Below, piece by piece: positions 43,948-55,193 of a stretch of DNA of 64,000 bases. The notes beneath the pieces were generated by a model. That model made no database searches and was not told the DNA's origin. It was given only the letters and a program-made list of their open reading frames with translations. The stretch is taken from assembly GCA_022827905.1 (NCBI GenBank), contig JAJEIQ010000071.1:20989-84988 (forward strand), given 5' to 3'. Within the stretch, counting starts at the first letter, position 1, and each line of letters starts with the position of its first letter. A program made the translations under genes and the position numbers. Origin of the DNA: Pseudomonadales bacterium (GTDB lineage: Bacteria > Pseudomonadota > Gammaproteobacteria > Pseudomonadales > Azotimanducaceae).

Positions 43948-44021
43948 ACTGACCATCCACTACGAACGCTCCACCGCCTATTGGACCTATCTCGGCGGCG
44001 CAAGGATGCCCGCCTCGCTGC

Positions 44022-45050
44022 TCAGGGGCCGGATTGAAGATAGGCCGTCACCTGTGACCGTCCGCCGCGAAACTCCACACGCCGTTGCTTGGTCTTGAGC
44101 TGGTAGTCGTACATGGGGTCGTAGTACCAAGTCAGCAGCCGCTCAATCCATCCCTCGTGATTGCCATTGCTGAAGCCCGCCGTCAGCGCTTCGCCGACTT
44201 CAACGTGCCGTTCGTGGCCCAAGCGCTTCTTGATGCGGTCCAGCGCCGCTTGGTGCCGGGCGAGCAGCGCCGCTTCGGAGATGCCGTTGGCCAAGGGTTC
44301 ATCAACGTACTCCGCGCGAATGTGGGCGATGCGTTCGGCCACCGGCGCCTCAAGCAGCACAACGGGCGCTTGCTGCATGCGGGCGTGCCAGGATTGAGGC
44401 AGGGCCAGCCGCCCAATCGTGCGGCTTTCGTCCTCGACGATCAGGCGGGGGCCGCGATGCTTGAGATAGTCGATGGCCAAGGCGTTCTCGAAGGCGATGG
44501 GCGTGGGCTGGGCGCCGCCGAGGCCCCCGAAGGCGGAGCCGCGATGCCGCGCCAGGGCTTCGAGATCGATCGCATCGGACAGCGTTTCGATGACCGCGGT
44601 CTTGCCAACGCCGGTGCGTCCCGCCAACACCAGCCAGTGCATTGCTCGGACCCGTTCGGCATCGAACACATCGAGACAGGCTTGACGCAGCCGCTTGTAT
44701 CCACCCTCGACCCGCGGCACGTTCCAGCCGGACTCAAGCAGCCAGGATTGCGCGATGGCGGAACGCAAACCACCGCGCCAGCAGTAAATCCAAGCCTCCG
44801 GATGCTTGTCGAGAAAATCCGTCCAACTCTTGATGCGGGCGTCGCGGACCTCGCCCGCAACCAATTCGTGGCCCCTGCGAATGGCCGCGTCCCGCCCGCG
44901 GCGCTTGTGCAGGGTGCCGATCTCGGCCCGCTCATCATCGGTCAACAGCGGTCGGTTGACCGCGCTTGGAAAGGCGCCCCGAGCGAACTCGGCCGGCGCG
45001 CGCAGGTCAATCAGGGGCACGTCGTTGGCCAGCAGGTCGGATGGGGTCAT
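44022..45050 (-). CDS. mnmH: tRNA 2-selenouridine synthase
   Basis: An N-terminal rhodanese domain carries the catalytic C90 in WIYCWRGGLRSA; a P-loop GRTGVGKT at 144-151 follows. The 342-residue arrangement is that of MnmH/SelU, which changes 2-thiouridine at the tRNA wobble position to 2-selenouridine through a geranylated intermediate. It needs selenophosphate from SelD, which is not in this window. Followed by the Sel1/TPR lipoprotein gene upstream on the same strand (40 bp gap). Confidence 0.93.
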   Translation of the reverse strand: MTPSDLLANDVPLIDLRAPAEFARGAFPSAVNRPLLTDDERAEIGTLHKRRGRDAAIRRGHELVAGEVRDARIKSWTDFLDKHPEAWIYCWRGGLRSAIAQSWLLESGWNVPRVEGGYKRLRQACLDVFDAERVRAMHWLVLAGRTGVGKTAVIETLSDAIDLEALARHRGSAFGGLGGAQPTPIAFENALAIDYLKHRGPRLIVEDESRTIGRLALPQSWHARMQQAPVVLLEAPVAERIAHIRAEYVDEPLANGISEAALLARHQAALDRIKKRLGHERHVEVGEALTAGFSNGNHEGWIERLLTWYYDPMYDYQLKTKQRRVEFRGGRSQVTAYLQSGP

Positions 45051-45090
45051 GGGCCGCCGTGGGGCGATTGGGCGCGTCGGCTGTGTGCGC

Positions 45091-46734
45091 TTAAGGCGCG
45101 GGCTCGATCACTGGCTTGCCGGCCAGGAAGAGGTCGAGATGCTGCTGCAGGATGTCGAGCACGTCGTCCCGGTCGCCGTGGATGGCTTCTTGCAGGGCCA
45201 TTTCCTGCAGACGCACCGCTTCGCGGAAGTTGCCGGTGGCAGCATAGGTGGCCGCCCAGGTGTCCAGGTACTCGGGCTGCGAGCGAGCCTGCTCGTTGCC
45301 CTGCATCATCCTGGTCATGATGCGATTGGCGAAGCGGCCGCGGCGCAGGCGCTTAAGGTCCGACACGGCCAGCGTCCAAGCCACTTCGTTGACGATTTGG
45401 GCGTTGTCCGTGGCGGCCTTGGCGGCGTCCCGGTACCACCGATACGCTGCGCGCAGGTTCTGCTCGGTGGCGACGCCGCGGGCGTGGAGATTGCCGAGCA
45501 TCAGCATGGCTTCCGGGTTGGCCGTGTCCTCGACCGTCTCCTCCAGCCAGGCCACCGTGCGGGAGTCCCCGGTGCCGCGTTTGCGCATGAGGTAGCGGGC
45601 GTAGCTCAGCCTGGCGGCTTCGTTGTTGAGGGCGGCGGCGCGAACGAAGTAGGCCTCGGCCTGTTTCCGGTCCTTGGCCACCTTGTTGCCGGCGTAGTGC
45701 AGGTGCGCCAAGTAGAGCAGGGCGTCGCTGTTGTCTAGTTCGGCGGCCTGCTTGAGGAGTGGAATGGCGGTGTCCGCGTTGTCGTCACCGAAAGCGCCGC
45801 TCAGATACAGTGCGCCAAGCGCGTACATGGCCTCGGAGGAGCCGAGCGCGATGGCCTGCAGGTAGTTGTCGAGCGATTCGTCAAGCGCCGCCTGCCGCTC
45901 GTCCCCCGAGTCGGCCTGATTGGCCCGGGTCCAATGGATGCGGGCCAGGATGTTGTTGGCGATGACGTTGTCAAAGCGCGACCCGGCCTGCAGCCAGCCG
46001 ATGGCATCATCTAGGCGGTCGCGGCTGATCAGCAGCGCGCCCACCGCGGTTTGCGCCGCCGGGTCGCCTTGTCGGGCCAGCAATCCAATCAGTGCCAACG
46101 GCGAGAACGCCGTCTCGTCCGCCACTTCCGCGAACCCGTGCTCGGCAGCGTGGTAGATGCCCAGCAGGGTGAAGTGGAGAGCTTGCAGCGGGCCTCGTTC
46201 GGGCCGGCCCTGCACCATCATCAGCAGCGGCGCCGCTTCAGTGGATTGATAGATTGCCCCCACCGGGGAGAGGCCTTGCGAACGCAGGAAAATCTGCGCC
46301 TCGATCGGCGTCACGGCGTTGTAGGGGGCGTCAACGGCGCCCGTAGCATCCGCCGACATGGCCGCCCTGGCGGCGTGTGCCCAAGCGCCGTGCTCGCGGG
46401 CGGTCTCCGCCGCATCCACGTGATCATAGAATCGTTGCAGCACATGGTGGCCGACCAGGCTCCCCGGATTCAGATCGAGGATGGCGCTGCCGATGGCGCC
46501 GAGCTTGAGTGGCTCGTACTCCACGAGCTTGATGGCTTCGCTTTCGAGTTCAATCAAACGATCCATGCGCTTTGGCAGGTCGTCTCCAGCCAGAAACTCA
46601 GCCCGAAGTTGGGCGGCGGCTAGCGGCTCGGAGCCCTGGTCCACGGCAGCGCCCGCCGCCGTAGGGGATGCCGATTGGCAACCACACAGCAACGCCACGA
46701 AGCACAGCGTCAATCCAAGGGCGGGTGAGGGCAT
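45091..46734 (-). CDS. Sel1/TPR-repeat lipoprotein
   Basis: The 547-residue protein has a lipobox-type end of signal peptide (LLCGCQSA, C19). From ~200 onward it is built of Sel1-like helical repeats: [41 protein letters not shown], and [21 protein letters not shown]. Such proteins scaffold other proteins at the periplasmic membranes. No enzymatic motif. Divergent from msrA across 134 bp. Confidence 0.87.
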   Translation of the reverse strand: MPSPALGLTLCFVALLCGCQSASPTAAGAAVDQGSEPLAAAQLRAEFLAGDDLPKRMDRLIELESEAIKLVEYEPLKLGAIGSAILDLNPGSLVGHHVLQRFYDHVDAAETAREHGAWAHAARAAMSADATGAVDAPYNAVTPIEAQIFLRSQGLSPVGAIYQSTEAAPLLMMVQGRPERGPLQALHFTLLGIYHAAEHGFAEVADETAFSPLALIGLLARQGDPAAQTAVGALLISRDRLDDAIGWLQAGSRFDNVIANNILARIHWTRANQADSGDERQAALDESLDNYLQAIALGSSEAMYALGALYLSGAFGDDNADTAIPLLKQAAELDNSDALLYLAHLHYAGNKVAKDRKQAEAYFVRAAALNNEAARLSYARYLMRKRGTGDSRTVAWLEETVEDTANPEAMLMLGNLHARGVATEQNLRAAYRWYRDAAKAATDNAQIVNEVAWTLAVSDLKRLRRGRFANRIMTRMMQGNEQARSQPEYLDTWAATYAATGNFREAVRLQEMALQEAIHGDRDDVLDILQQHLDLFLAGKPVIEPAP

Positions 46735-46868
46735 GGCATCTTTATAGCACCCTTTGCGGATTTTGCGCCATCGCAGTTTGCAGCTGGAGCACTAGAATAA
46801 TCCTTGGCCATGAAGTGTCGGCCGGACTTTTATATGATGCCGCTGTTCCACCTCAGGGAGATTGGCTG

Positions 46869-47519
<651 letters not shown>

Positions 47520-47522
47520 GCG

Positions 47523-48911
47523 ATGCGGCTTGGCGTTGGGATCGACTTCGGCACGACCAATTCCACCGCCGCCGTTTTTGACGGGGAGCGGCTTGAATTC
47601 GTCGGCCTCGAGGACGGTGGGCCGATCATGCCGTCGGCCACCTACATCGACCGGGCCCTGCAGGCTTGCGTCGGCCAGCCGGCCATCGACCGATACCTGG
47701 CCGGCAACACCGGCCGCACGGTCGAGTTCGTTCCTGAGGTCATCGGCACCGAGTCGGAATTTGTCCAGCACGGCGACTCGGAAAATCCAGCGCCCCTTGA
47801 GACTGCGACCAAGGCGATCTACGGCCTGCCGCTGATTGACAGCGGCCTGCAGGGCCGGCTGTTCCGCGGCATGAAGCGCCTGTTGGGCGACGAGCGGACC
47901 CGGCGGCTGATGGTGTTCGATCACCCGTTCCGGGTGGTGGCGTTGATCACCCCGATACTGTTGCACATCCGCAAGCGAATCCGCGATGCTGGCGTCGAGA
48001 ATTGCGTCCGCGCCCATGTCGGCCATCCGGTCAACTTCGAGGGCCGCGAGCCGCATCGCAACCGCACCGCCTTGGCCCGCTTGGGGGAAGCTTGCCGCCA
48101 CGCGGGCATCAGCGACCAGCGTCCCTACGCTGAACCGGTCGCCGCTGCCGCGCGCTACCTGCACGGCCAGCCCGGGCTTGACGGGGAGTGCCTGCTGACC
48201 GTGGATTTCGGCGGCGGCACCTTGGACTTCTGCTTGCTGCACCGGCGTGGTGACCGCTTTGACGTGGCCACGACTCACGGCATTGCCCTCGGCGGTGACC
48301 GCATCGACCAGTTGCTGTTCCGGGAACTGCTCTTTCCGTTGCTCGGCAAGGGCGAGGTCTGGCGTCGGCGGGGGATGAGCCGGGACATCGAGACCCGCTT
48401 CCCCTTCGAGGACTATGAGCAGTTGCTGCTCAACTGGACGGTTGGCTACACGCTCAACCAAAACAGGTACACCACCGCAGTGATGGATTGCATCGCCCAA
48501 GGTGGCCCGGGCGGACGCAAGTTTGGCCGCCTGCATGAACTCATCCGGCGCAACCTCGGCTATCTCGTGTTTCAGTCCATCAAGGCCTTCAAGGCGGAAC
48601 TGTCGACGGCGCAAAAGGCGGTGCTGGACATTCCCGAGATTGACGTGCGGGTGGAACTGACCCGTCCGCAATTTGAAGCGCTTATCGCCGAGCCGCTGGC
48701 GGTCTTTGCCGCGGCCCTTGATGAAGCCTTGGCGCGGGCGGGCATCGCTGCTGCGGATGTGGACATCGTGCTGCGCACCGGGGGCTCCAACCTGATTCCC
48801 GCCGTGCGGCGCATCCTCGATGAGCGATTCCCTGGGCGGGTTGTGGAACAGGATCCCTTCACCAGCGTCGCCGCTGGGTTGGCCATCGCGGACTACTGTT
48901 CAGCTACTTAG
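47523..48911 (+). CDS. Hsp70-family protein, YegD-like
   Basis: The ATPase-domain motifs are present: [15 protein letters not shown] (phosphate 1), [16 protein letters not shown] (phosphate 2) and [17 protein letters not shown] (adenosine). At 462 residues it lacks the DnaK substrate-binding and lid domains, matching YegD. Role unclear, probably in protein quality control. It is 3 bp after msrA, suggesting coupled expression, and overlaps the NUDIX gene by 4 bp tail to tail. Confidence 0.9.
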   Translation: MRLGVGIDFGTTNSTAAVFDGERLEFVGLEDGGPIMPSATYIDRALQACVGQPAIDRYLAGNTGRTVEFVPEVIGTESEFVQHGDSENPAPLETATKAIYGLPLIDSGLQGRLFRGMKRLLGDERTRRLMVFDHPFRVVALITPILLHIRKRIRDAGVENCVRAHVGHPVNFEGREPHRNRTALARLGEACRHAGISDQRPYAEPVAAAARYLHGQPGLDGECLLTVDFGGGTLDFCLLHRRGDRFDVATTHGIALGGDRIDQLLFRELLFPLLGKGEVWRRRGMSRDIETRFPFEDYEQLLLNWTVGYTLNQNRYTTAVMDCIAQGGPGGRKFGRLHELIRRNLGYLVFQSIKAFKAELSTAQKAVLDIPEIDVRVELTRPQFEALIAEPLAVFAAALDEALARAGIAAADVDIVLRTGGSNLIPAVRRILDERFPGRVVEQDPFTSVAAGLAIADYCSAT

Positions 48912-49516
48912 CTGACCTCCGCCGGTGGCGGCCAGTCGGGGTTCAGGGTCAGGAAGAAGTCCTTGAGCATGCGGTAGGTCAATCCCCAGACGAAGTGGCC
49001 TCCGGCCAAGCGGTAGCCGTTGAACACCGTGGGCTTTCCGGCCATGGGCAGGGTTTCGGTGTCGTGCAGGCCGTTGGCCGCCAAGGATTCGAGCGATGCC
49101 CAAACCACTTCCGCCACTTCGTAGTTGAGGTTGAAGCTGGGGTCGCCTTCGAGGACGAAGACGTGAGGCGCGATCAGCATGTCCATGCGCGGGCCGCGAG
49201 GCGCGGCATAATGGTGATCGAGGGCGCCGAGGTACTCGCTGGCGGCGAGGTCGAGGCCGATCTCCTCCAGGGTCTCGCGAACCGCGGCCGCCTTGAGGTC
49301 GGCGTCGGCCCCCTCCCGGTGGCCACCGGGGAAGGCCATTTGGCCGGACCAGGGATCGCCTGCCTTCTCCGCCCGCTTGATGAACAGGATTTCGGTTTGG
49401 CCCCGCTGCTCCCGCAGAATGACGGCCACCGCCGCTTGCCGGGTGCTGCGTCCGGGGGAGACGGTTTCACCTTGATGGCCAGCGAGGCGCTGACGGATGC
49501 TGGGCAGATCAATCAC
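48908..49516 (-). CDS. NUDIX hydrolase, CoA pyrophosphatase-like
   Basis: The Nudix box is readable as PGGHREGADADLKAAAVRE followed by TLEEIGL. The SGQMAFPGG lead-in is the UPF0035 signature of CoA diphosphatases (NudL/PCD1), which cut CoA into phosphopantetheine and 3',5'-ADP. The 202-residue length fits. Divergent from the PaaI-type thioesterase gene. Confidence 0.9.
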   Translation of the reverse strand: MIDLPSIRQRLAGHQGETVSPGRSTRQAAVAVILREQRGQTEILFIKRAEKAGDPWSGQMAFPGGHREGADADLKAAAVRETLEEIGLDLAASEYLGALDHHYAAPRGPRMDMLIAPHVFVLEGDPSFNLNYEVAEVVWASLESLAANGLHDTETLPMAGKPTVFNGYRLAGGHFVWGLTYRMLKDFFLTLNPDWPPPAEVS

Positions 49517-49564
49517 GGGAATGGGGCTTGGAATGCAATCCGGTTGTTGAGCCGGGGGATGGCA

Positions 49565-50032
49565 ATGTTAACCTTGATGCCCCGATTGCCTCAAAACCAT
49601 CCGATGCCCCGAGCTCGCCAAGGCCATCACTGCTTTGTGTGCGGCCCCGACAACCCCATCGGCCTCAAGGTCCGCTTCCGCTTGGAGGACGATCTGTGCC
49701 TAGCGGAGTTCACGCCGGATGAACGGCATGCCGGCTACAGCAACGTCACCCATGGGGGCATCGTCTTCAGCCTGCTCGATGACGTCATGGCCAACTGGCT
49801 TTGGTTGAAGGGCATTGTCTGCTTCACCGCCAAGGCGGACATCCGTTACCGTGCGGAGTTGCCGATCGGCGCCCCGGTGCGTCTCGAAGGCCGGTGCCTG
49901 AAGCGCCGGGGACGCCTCGCGCAAATGGAGGGACGCATCATCCGCCAGGACAGCGGCGCCTTGGTCGCCGAAGCCACAGGCAGTTTCATGACGACATCCG
50001 ACGGGGAGTCAGCGGGGGGCGGCGAACGATGA
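49565..50032 (+). CDS. PaaI-type hotdog thioesterase
   Basis: The ~155-residue hotdog protein has HHCFVCGPDNPIGLKVRF and HAGYSNVTHGGIVFSLLDDVM, the helix region of PaaI/HGG-motif thioesterases. It likely hydrolyses an acyl-CoA. Starts at ATG 49565 or 49559; GGGGGA precedes. Its stop overlaps metY by 4 bp, so they are co-transcribed. Confidence 0.85.
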   Translation: MLTLMPRLPQNHPMPRARQGHHCFVCGPDNPIGLKVRFRLEDDLCLAEFTPDERHAGYSNVTHGGIVFSLLDDVMANWLWLKGIVCFTAKADIRYRAELPIGAPVRLEGRCLKRRGRLAQMEGRIIRQDSGALVAEATGSFMTTSDGESAGGGER

Positions 50033-51339
50033 GCGAGCACAAAAGTCCCGGCACCATCGGCTTCGACACGCTATCCCTGCATGCTGGACAAGCGCCGGAT
50101 CCGGCCACCGGGGCGCGGGCGACGCCCATATACCAATCCGCCTCCTTCGTGTTCCCCGATTCCGACTTCGCCGCTGGGCTGTTCAACATCGAACGGGCCG
50201 GCCATGTCTATTCGCGCCTGTCCAATCCGACCAACGGGGTGCTTGAGGAGCGCATTGCGGCGCTCGACGGTGGTGTGGGGGCCATCGCCACCGCCAGCGG
50301 CCAGGCTGCCATGCACTTGGCGGTGGCCACCATCTGCTCGGCCGGCAACCACATTGTCTCCAGCCGGTCGCTCTACGGCGGCACCCATAACCTGCTGGAA
50401 TACACTTTGCCGCGCTTTGGCATCGAAACCACCTTCGTGGACCCGCGCGACCCCGCCGCCTTCGCCGCCGCCATTCGGCCTGAGACCCGGCTGGTGTTCG
50501 GTGAGATACTCGGCAACCCGGGCCTCGAAGTGCTCAATGTGCCGGCGGTGGCCGAGGTGGCGCACCAGCGCGGCCTGCCGTTGCTGGTGGACGCCACCTT
50601 CGCCACCCCCTACCTGTGCCAGCCCATTCGGCTGGGCGCTGACCTAGTCATGCACTCGGCCACCAAGTTCCTCAGTGGCCACGGGGTGGTGATCGGCGGC
50701 CTGCTGGTGGATGGCGGCGCCTTCGATTGGGAGAGCGGTCCGTTTCCCACCATCAACGACCCTTACGTGGGGTTTCACGATCTGGTGTTTGGCGAGGAGT
50801 TCGGCCCAGCCGCCTTCATCACCCGGGCCCGCAAGGAGGGCATTCGCGACTTTGGCGCTTGCATGGCGCCGATGACCGCCTTCCAGATCCTGCAGGGATT
50901 GGAAACCCTGCCGCTGCGCATGGCGCGGCACGTCTCCAATGCCATGTGCGTGGCGGAGTTCCTGGCCAGCCATCCCTTGGTGGGGTCGGTCAGCCACCCG
51001 GGGTTGCCGGACCACCCGGATCACGCGTTGGCCCGCGAGCTGCTGCCCAAGGGCGCCGGAGCGGTGTTCGGCTTCACCGTGGCCGGCGGCCGGGAGGCGG
51101 GCAAGACCCTAATTGAATCGCTCAACCTTTTCTCCCATCTCGCCAACGTTGGCGACGCCAAATCCTTGGTCATTCATCCGGCGAGCACCACCCATCACCG
51201 CATGGACGCCAAGGCGCTGCAGGCGGCTGGCATCGGCGAAGGGTTGATCCGCCTGTCGATTGGCCTTGAGGATGCGGACGACTTGGTGGCTGACCTCAGC
51301 CGCGCCTTGAAGCGGGTGGGGAGGATGCGTTCCGCGTGA
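50029..51339 (+). CDS. metY: O-acetylhomoserine aminocarboxypropyltransferase (MetY-type)
   Basis: The 436-residue Cys/Met-metabolism PLP enzyme has SLHAGQAPDPATGARATPIYQS, SRLSNPTNGVLEERIA and the PLP lysine K213 in HSATKFLSGHG. MetY joins sulfide to O-acetylhomoserine to make homocysteine, which ahcY also yields. Cystathionine-type enzymes are alternatives, but length and the acceptor-type start favour MetY. Confidence 0.92.
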   Translation: MSEHKSPGTIGFDTLSLHAGQAPDPATGARATPIYQSASFVFPDSDFAAGLFNIERAGHVYSRLSNPTNGVLEERIAALDGGVGAIATASGQAAMHLAVATICSAGNHIVSSRSLYGGTHNLLEYTLPRFGIETTFVDPRDPAAFAAAIRPETRLVFGEILGNPGLEVLNVPAVAEVAHQRGLPLLVDATFATPYLCQPIRLGADLVMHSATKFLSGHGVVIGGLLVDGGAFDWESGPFPTINDPYVGFHDLVFGEEFGPAAFITRARKEGIRDFGACMAPMTAFQILQGLETLPLRMARHVSNAMCVAEFLASHPLVGSVSHPGLPDHPDHALARELLPKGAGAVFGFTVAGGREAGKTLIESLNLFSHLANVGDAKSLVIHPASTTHHRMDAKALQAAGIGEGLIRLSIGLEDADDLVADLSRALKRVGRMRSA

Positions 51340-52124
51340 GGCTCGAAGTGGATGGCAAGGCGGCGTTTGCCGCCACCGGCAGCGCACCCCATGTGCCGGG
51401 GCGCCGGGCGGCTGTCTTCATCCATGGCGCCGGCATGGACCACAGCGTTTGGGTGATGCCGGCTCGCCACTTCGCCCGGACGGGATTGAATGTTCTGGCT
51501 GTGGATCTCCCCGGCCACGGGCGCAGCAAAGGCCCGGGGCTCGATTCGATTGCGGCGATGGCAGAGTGGGTGGTGCGGGCCATGGACGCGGCGCATCTGG
51601 AAGCCGCAGCAGTGGTGGGGCACAGCATGGGCTCGCTGGTCGCCTACGTGCTGGCGGCGCAGCATCCCGACCGCTGCCGGGCGCTGGCCCTGCTCGGCGC
51701 GTCCGCCCCGATGCCGGTGACCGATGCGCTGCTCGACGCCGCGCGCGACAACGACCACGCCGCCATCGACATGGCCAACACCTGGAGCCACAGCCCGCGC
51801 GCCAAGCTGGGCGCCTGCCCAAACCCCGGCATGTGGATGCTCGGTGGCGGCGAACGCTTGCTGGAAACGGCTGCGCCGGGCGTATTTCATGCCGACCTCT
51901 CCGCCTGCAACGGCTTCGACCCGGAAGCGGATGCCGGGCCGGTGCGGTGCCCAGCCTTGGTCGTGGTCGGCGAAGCGGATCAAATGACCCCGGCGCGGGC
52001 CGGCATCCGGGTCAGCGAACGCTTAGCCGATGCCCAAGTGGAGCGCTTGGCTGGCTGCGGCCACGCCATGCTCTCCGAACAACCCAACACGGTGCTCGAC
52101 GCCTTGACCGCCATCGTGCCCTAA
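51336..52124 (+). CDS. Alpha/beta hydrolase
   Basis: VFIHGAGMDHSVW is the oxyanion-hole strand, VVGHSMGSLVAY gives the nucleophile serine, and ERLAGCGHAMLSEQP the catalytic histidine; VVGEADQMTP supplies the aspartate. 262 residues. Substrate unknown. The GTG start overlaps the metY stop (GTGA). Confidence 0.9.
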   Translation: MRLEVDGKAAFAATGSAPHVPGRRAAVFIHGAGMDHSVWVMPARHFARTGLNVLAVDLPGHGRSKGPGLDSIAAMAEWVVRAMDAAHLEAAAVVGHSMGSLVAYVLAAQHPDRCRALALLGASAPMPVTDALLDAARDNDHAAIDMANTWSHSPRAKLGACPNPGMWMLGGGERLLETAAPGVFHADLSACNGFDPEADAGPVRCPALVVVGEADQMTPARAGIRVSERLADAQVERLAGCGHAMLSEQPNTVLDALTAIVP

Positions 52125-52140
52125 CGGGGAGGAGACGCCC

Positions 52141-52833
52141 ATGATTGAACTCCTGTTTGCCGCCATTCTCTTTATCGCCGCCCACCTGGCGGTCAGCAAT
52201 ACGCGCTTGCGCCCCATGCTGATGCGCAAGCTCTCCACAGGGGGCTATGCGGGGCTCTATTCCGTGTTGGCCTTGGCCACCTTGGTTTACTTCGTGATGG
52301 CCTACAACGACGCGCCGAGGCTGCAGTATTTCTGGCCGCTGGCGCCGATGCTGTACTGGGTGCCGAAAGCGCTGATGCTGGTCGCCTTCATCTTCCTGGC
52401 GGGCGGCATCCTTGGGGCAACAGCGACCTCGGAAGCCCTGACAGGCAGCGCCGCCGACCAAGCGGCGCTGGCTAAGCTGACCGGCGGCATCAACCGCATT
52501 ACCCGCCACCCCGTGCAGTGGGCCATCATCCTGTGGGCCGCTTCCCATCTGGTGGCCAACGGCGATGCCGCTTCGGTGGTCTTCTTCGGCGGATTCCTGA
52601 CGTTATCCCTGGCTGGCAATTGGTTCGCGGACCGCAAGAAGGCGCGCTCGTCCGGCAACGACTGGCCGGCCTTCGCCGCCGCCACCTCCAATGTCCCCTT
52701 CGCCGCCATTGTCACCGGGCGCAACCGGTTCGTGTGGCGGGAACTGGCCGTGCCGACAGCAGTAGGCTTGGTGCTCTACCTAGCCTTTTTCTGGGGGCAC
52801 GACTGGGTATCGGGGGTGGATATCTATTGGTAA
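52141..52833 (+). CDS. NnrU family membrane protein
   Basis: The 230-residue multi-helix protein matches NnrU: AAHLAVSNTRLRPML at the start, a central GGINRITRHPVQWAIILWA loop, and an FVWRELAVPTAVGLVLYLAFF end. NnrU is linked to nitric oxide and denitrification in some bacteria, but its biochemistry is not settled. No nitrite or nitric oxide reductase gene is nearby. Confidence 0.88.
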   Translation: MIELLFAAILFIAAHLAVSNTRLRPMLMRKLSTGGYAGLYSVLALATLVYFVMAYNDAPRLQYFWPLAPMLYWVPKALMLVAFIFLAGGILGATATSEALTGSAADQAALAKLTGGINRITRHPVQWAIILWAASHLVANGDAASVVFFGGFLTLSLAGNWFADRKKARSSGNDWPAFAAATSNVPFAAIVTGRNRFVWRELAVPTAVGLVLYLAFFWGHDWVSGVDIYW

Positions 52834-52897
52834 CTCGCCCTCGGCGATCCCTTTCGAGCCAAGGAACAGCGTCGAACGAAGCCCGGCTGCGCGCAGA

Positions 52898-54214
52898 CTA
52901 GGAACTTCCCAGATCGCCCGGCAGTTTCCCGCCAGCGCGCCAGTAGTGGAAGGCCGCCCACAGATTGACGAACCCCCAGGTGAACAAGCTGTAGCGCAAG
53001 GCATCCGCACCGAAGGAGTCGGCCAGCAGGTCGGAAAGCATGCCAACGGCGGGTGGTCCGAAAATGAAGCCGATGAAGTTCAAGATGAACAGTAGGATGG
53101 CGGCGGCGACGGCGCGCATGCGCACCGGCGCCAAGCCTTGGGTCTGGGCGAACGTCGTGCCTTGGTAGAAGTTGCCGAGCATGACGGGCAGCGATAGCAG
53201 CAGCAGCGCCAGCCACCAACTTTCCACCAGAAAGGCGGCGGCGCCCAAGGGCACTGCGGCAGCCAGGGCCACGGCCACCATCCAGAGGTACCAGCGGGTG
53301 TCCCGGGCGCCCAGCTGGTCGGACAGCCAGCCGCCGAGCACGATGCCGAGCCCACCGGGAATGCCAAGCACCAGCCCCAGCCAAAAGCCGGCTTCGGTCA
53401 AGGTCATGCCGTGGCTGCGCAGGAAAAAGGTTGGCGCCCAGGTGATCAGCCCGTATCCGACGAAGGCGGTTAAGCCGCCGCCAAGAACCATGTGGACGAA
53501 GGAGCGGCGTTGCAGAAGAAACCGGAATACTTCCAGAATCGAAGGGTGTCCCTCAGCGTGCTTTCCGGCGACGTGGCCGTCGGCGTGGCCCCTAGGAGGC
53601 TCTTTGACCGTCGCAAAGACGACCGCGGCAAGGACCAGCCCCGGAATTCCGACAATGAAGAAAGCCATGCGCCAGCCAAACGCATCGGCGATTGCGCCGC
53701 CGGCAAACAGCCCGAACATGATGCCGAACGGAATGCCTAGTGAGTAAATCCCGAGCGCAGTGGCGCGCTCCCTGGCCGGATAGAGGTCCGCCAGCATGGA
53801 GTGGGCTGCGGGGCTGCAGCCGGCCTCGCCGATGCCGACGCCGATGCGCGCCGCCGCCAACTGCCAGAAGTTCATGGCCAAGCCCGATAGGGCGGTCATG
53901 CCGCTCCACACGGCCAGGGACAAGCCGATCAGATTGCGCCGGTTCCAGCGATCGGCGATCAGCGCCAGGGGCATGCCCAAGGTGGCGTAGAAAATGGCGA
54001 ACGCCGTGCCGGAAAGGAGCCCCATGCCGAAGTCGGACACCCCGAGGTCGTTTTTGATGGGTTCGATCAGAATCGACAGGATTTGACGGTCGATGAAGTT
54101 GAACGTGTACACGACGACCAACACGCCGAGCGTGTAGCGTTTCACGGCGTCGCTGATTAGCGGCGGACTAGTTGACTGTTGCAAGGTGCGGTTCTTGTTG
54201 TTTGCAGTGCCCAT
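52898..54214 (-). CDS. MFS transporter (spinster-like)
   Basis: Twelve membrane helices are readable. FNFIDRQILSILIEPIKNDL and GMPLALIADRWNRRNLIGLSL are typical of the Spns-like MFS group. Substrate unknown. I start at ATG 54214 (MGTANNKNR); the frame runs to 54256. It is divergent from the TauD gene across 95 bp. Confidence 0.87.
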   Translation of the reverse strand: MGTANNKNRTLQQSTSPPLISDAVKRYTLGVLVVVYTFNFIDRQILSILIEPIKNDLGVSDFGMGLLSGTAFAIFYATLGMPLALIADRWNRRNLIGLSLAVWSGMTALSGLAMNFWQLAAARIGVGIGEAGCSPAAHSMLADLYPARERATALGIYSLGIPFGIMFGLFAGGAIADAFGWRMAFFIVGIPGLVLAAVVFATVKEPPRGHADGHVAGKHAEGHPSILEVFRFLLQRRSFVHMVLGGGLTAFVGYGLITWAPTFFLRSHGMTLTEAGFWLGLVLGIPGGLGIVLGGWLSDQLGARDTRWYLWMVAVALAAAVPLGAAAFLVESWWLALLLLSLPVMLGNFYQGTTFAQTQGLAPVRMRAVAAAILLFILNFIGFIFGPPAVGMLSDLLADSFGADALRYSLFTWGFVNLWAAFHYWRAGGKLPGDLGSS

Positions 54215-54309
54215 CGTAGCGCATTGAGGATTCGAGGCGTACCGTCCCTTGCCCAACCCGGCGGATTGCGCTAAAACTGCTTCAACCCCGTCTCTTGAGG
54301 CGCATCGTC

Positions 54310-55185
54310 ATGTTCAACACGCGTAGCGACCGGCCTCCGGCCGACGACCTGCGGACTGAGTACCGCACCTTCGAGGTCAATTCACTGACGCCCCACATCG
54401 GCGCCGAGGTGCGCGGCGTGGACCTGGCGCAGCCGCTATCCAACGAGCAGGCCCAGGACGTCAGCGATGCTTGGCGGGATTGGAAGGTGCTGGTGTTCCG
54501 CGACCAGCATCTCGACCGTGAGCAGCACAAGGCGTTTGGCCGCCGGTTCGGCTCTTTGCATGTGCATCCGATGCAGCACACCTACGGGGGCGACCCGGAG
54601 ATTCTCACGGTCAAGACCACTGCCGATTCCCCCTACACAGCGGGCGATGGCTGGCACACGGACGTGACTTGCGATGAGATTCCGCCGCTCGGCTCCATGC
54701 TCTACGTCACCGAAACCCCGGCCTCGGGCGGCGGCGACACGCTCTTTGCGGACATGTACCTGGCCTACGAATTGCTGTCGGAGCCGATGCGCGGCTTTCT
54801 CGACGACCTCACGGCGGTCCACGACGGCGCCATTCCCTACATCGGCTCCTACAAGTCAACGCCGCCCGAGGGAGGCTATCCGCGGAATGAGCATCCGGTG
54901 ATCACTCGGCATCCGGAGACGGGGCGCAAGGTGCTGTTCGTGAACCGTGGCTTCACCTCGCACATCGTCGGCTTGAGCCGAGCGGAAAGCACTGCCCTGC
55001 TCAACATGCTCTACCGTCACGTCGACTCCACGCCGCGCCTGTGGTGCCGGGTGGAATGGGAACCCAACACCCTGACCTTCTGGGACAATCGCTGCACCCA
55101 GCACCATGCGGTTTGGGACTACTACCCGCACAGCCGCTACGGTGAGCGGGTGTCCATCTTCGGGGATGCGCGGCCCTCGCGATAG
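54310..55185 (+). CDS. TauD/TfdA family Fe(II)/2-oxoglutarate dioxygenase
   Basis: The facial triad is visible as H116-T-D118 in GDGWHTDVTC and a distal histidine in CTQHHAVWDYY; the arginine for 2-oxoglutarate follows in HSRYGERV. It is closest in pattern to taurine dioxygenase, which frees sulfite from taurine, but no tauABC genes are near and other substrates are possible. ATG 54310 has GAGGCG upstream; TTG 54295 is an alternative. Confidence 0.9.
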   Translation: MFNTRSDRPPADDLRTEYRTFEVNSLTPHIGAEVRGVDLAQPLSNEQAQDVSDAWRDWKVLVFRDQHLDREQHKAFGRRFGSLHVHPMQHTYGGDPEILTVKTTADSPYTAGDGWHTDVTCDEIPPLGSMLYVTETPASGGGDTLFADMYLAYELLSEPMRGFLDDLTAVHDGAIPYIGSYKSTPPEGGYPRNEHPVITRHPETGRKVLFVNRGFTSHIVGLSRAESTALLNMLYRHVDSTPRLWCRVEWEPNTLTFWDNRCTQHHAVWDYYPHSRYGERVSIFGDARPSR

Positions 55186-55193
55186 CGCATTGC

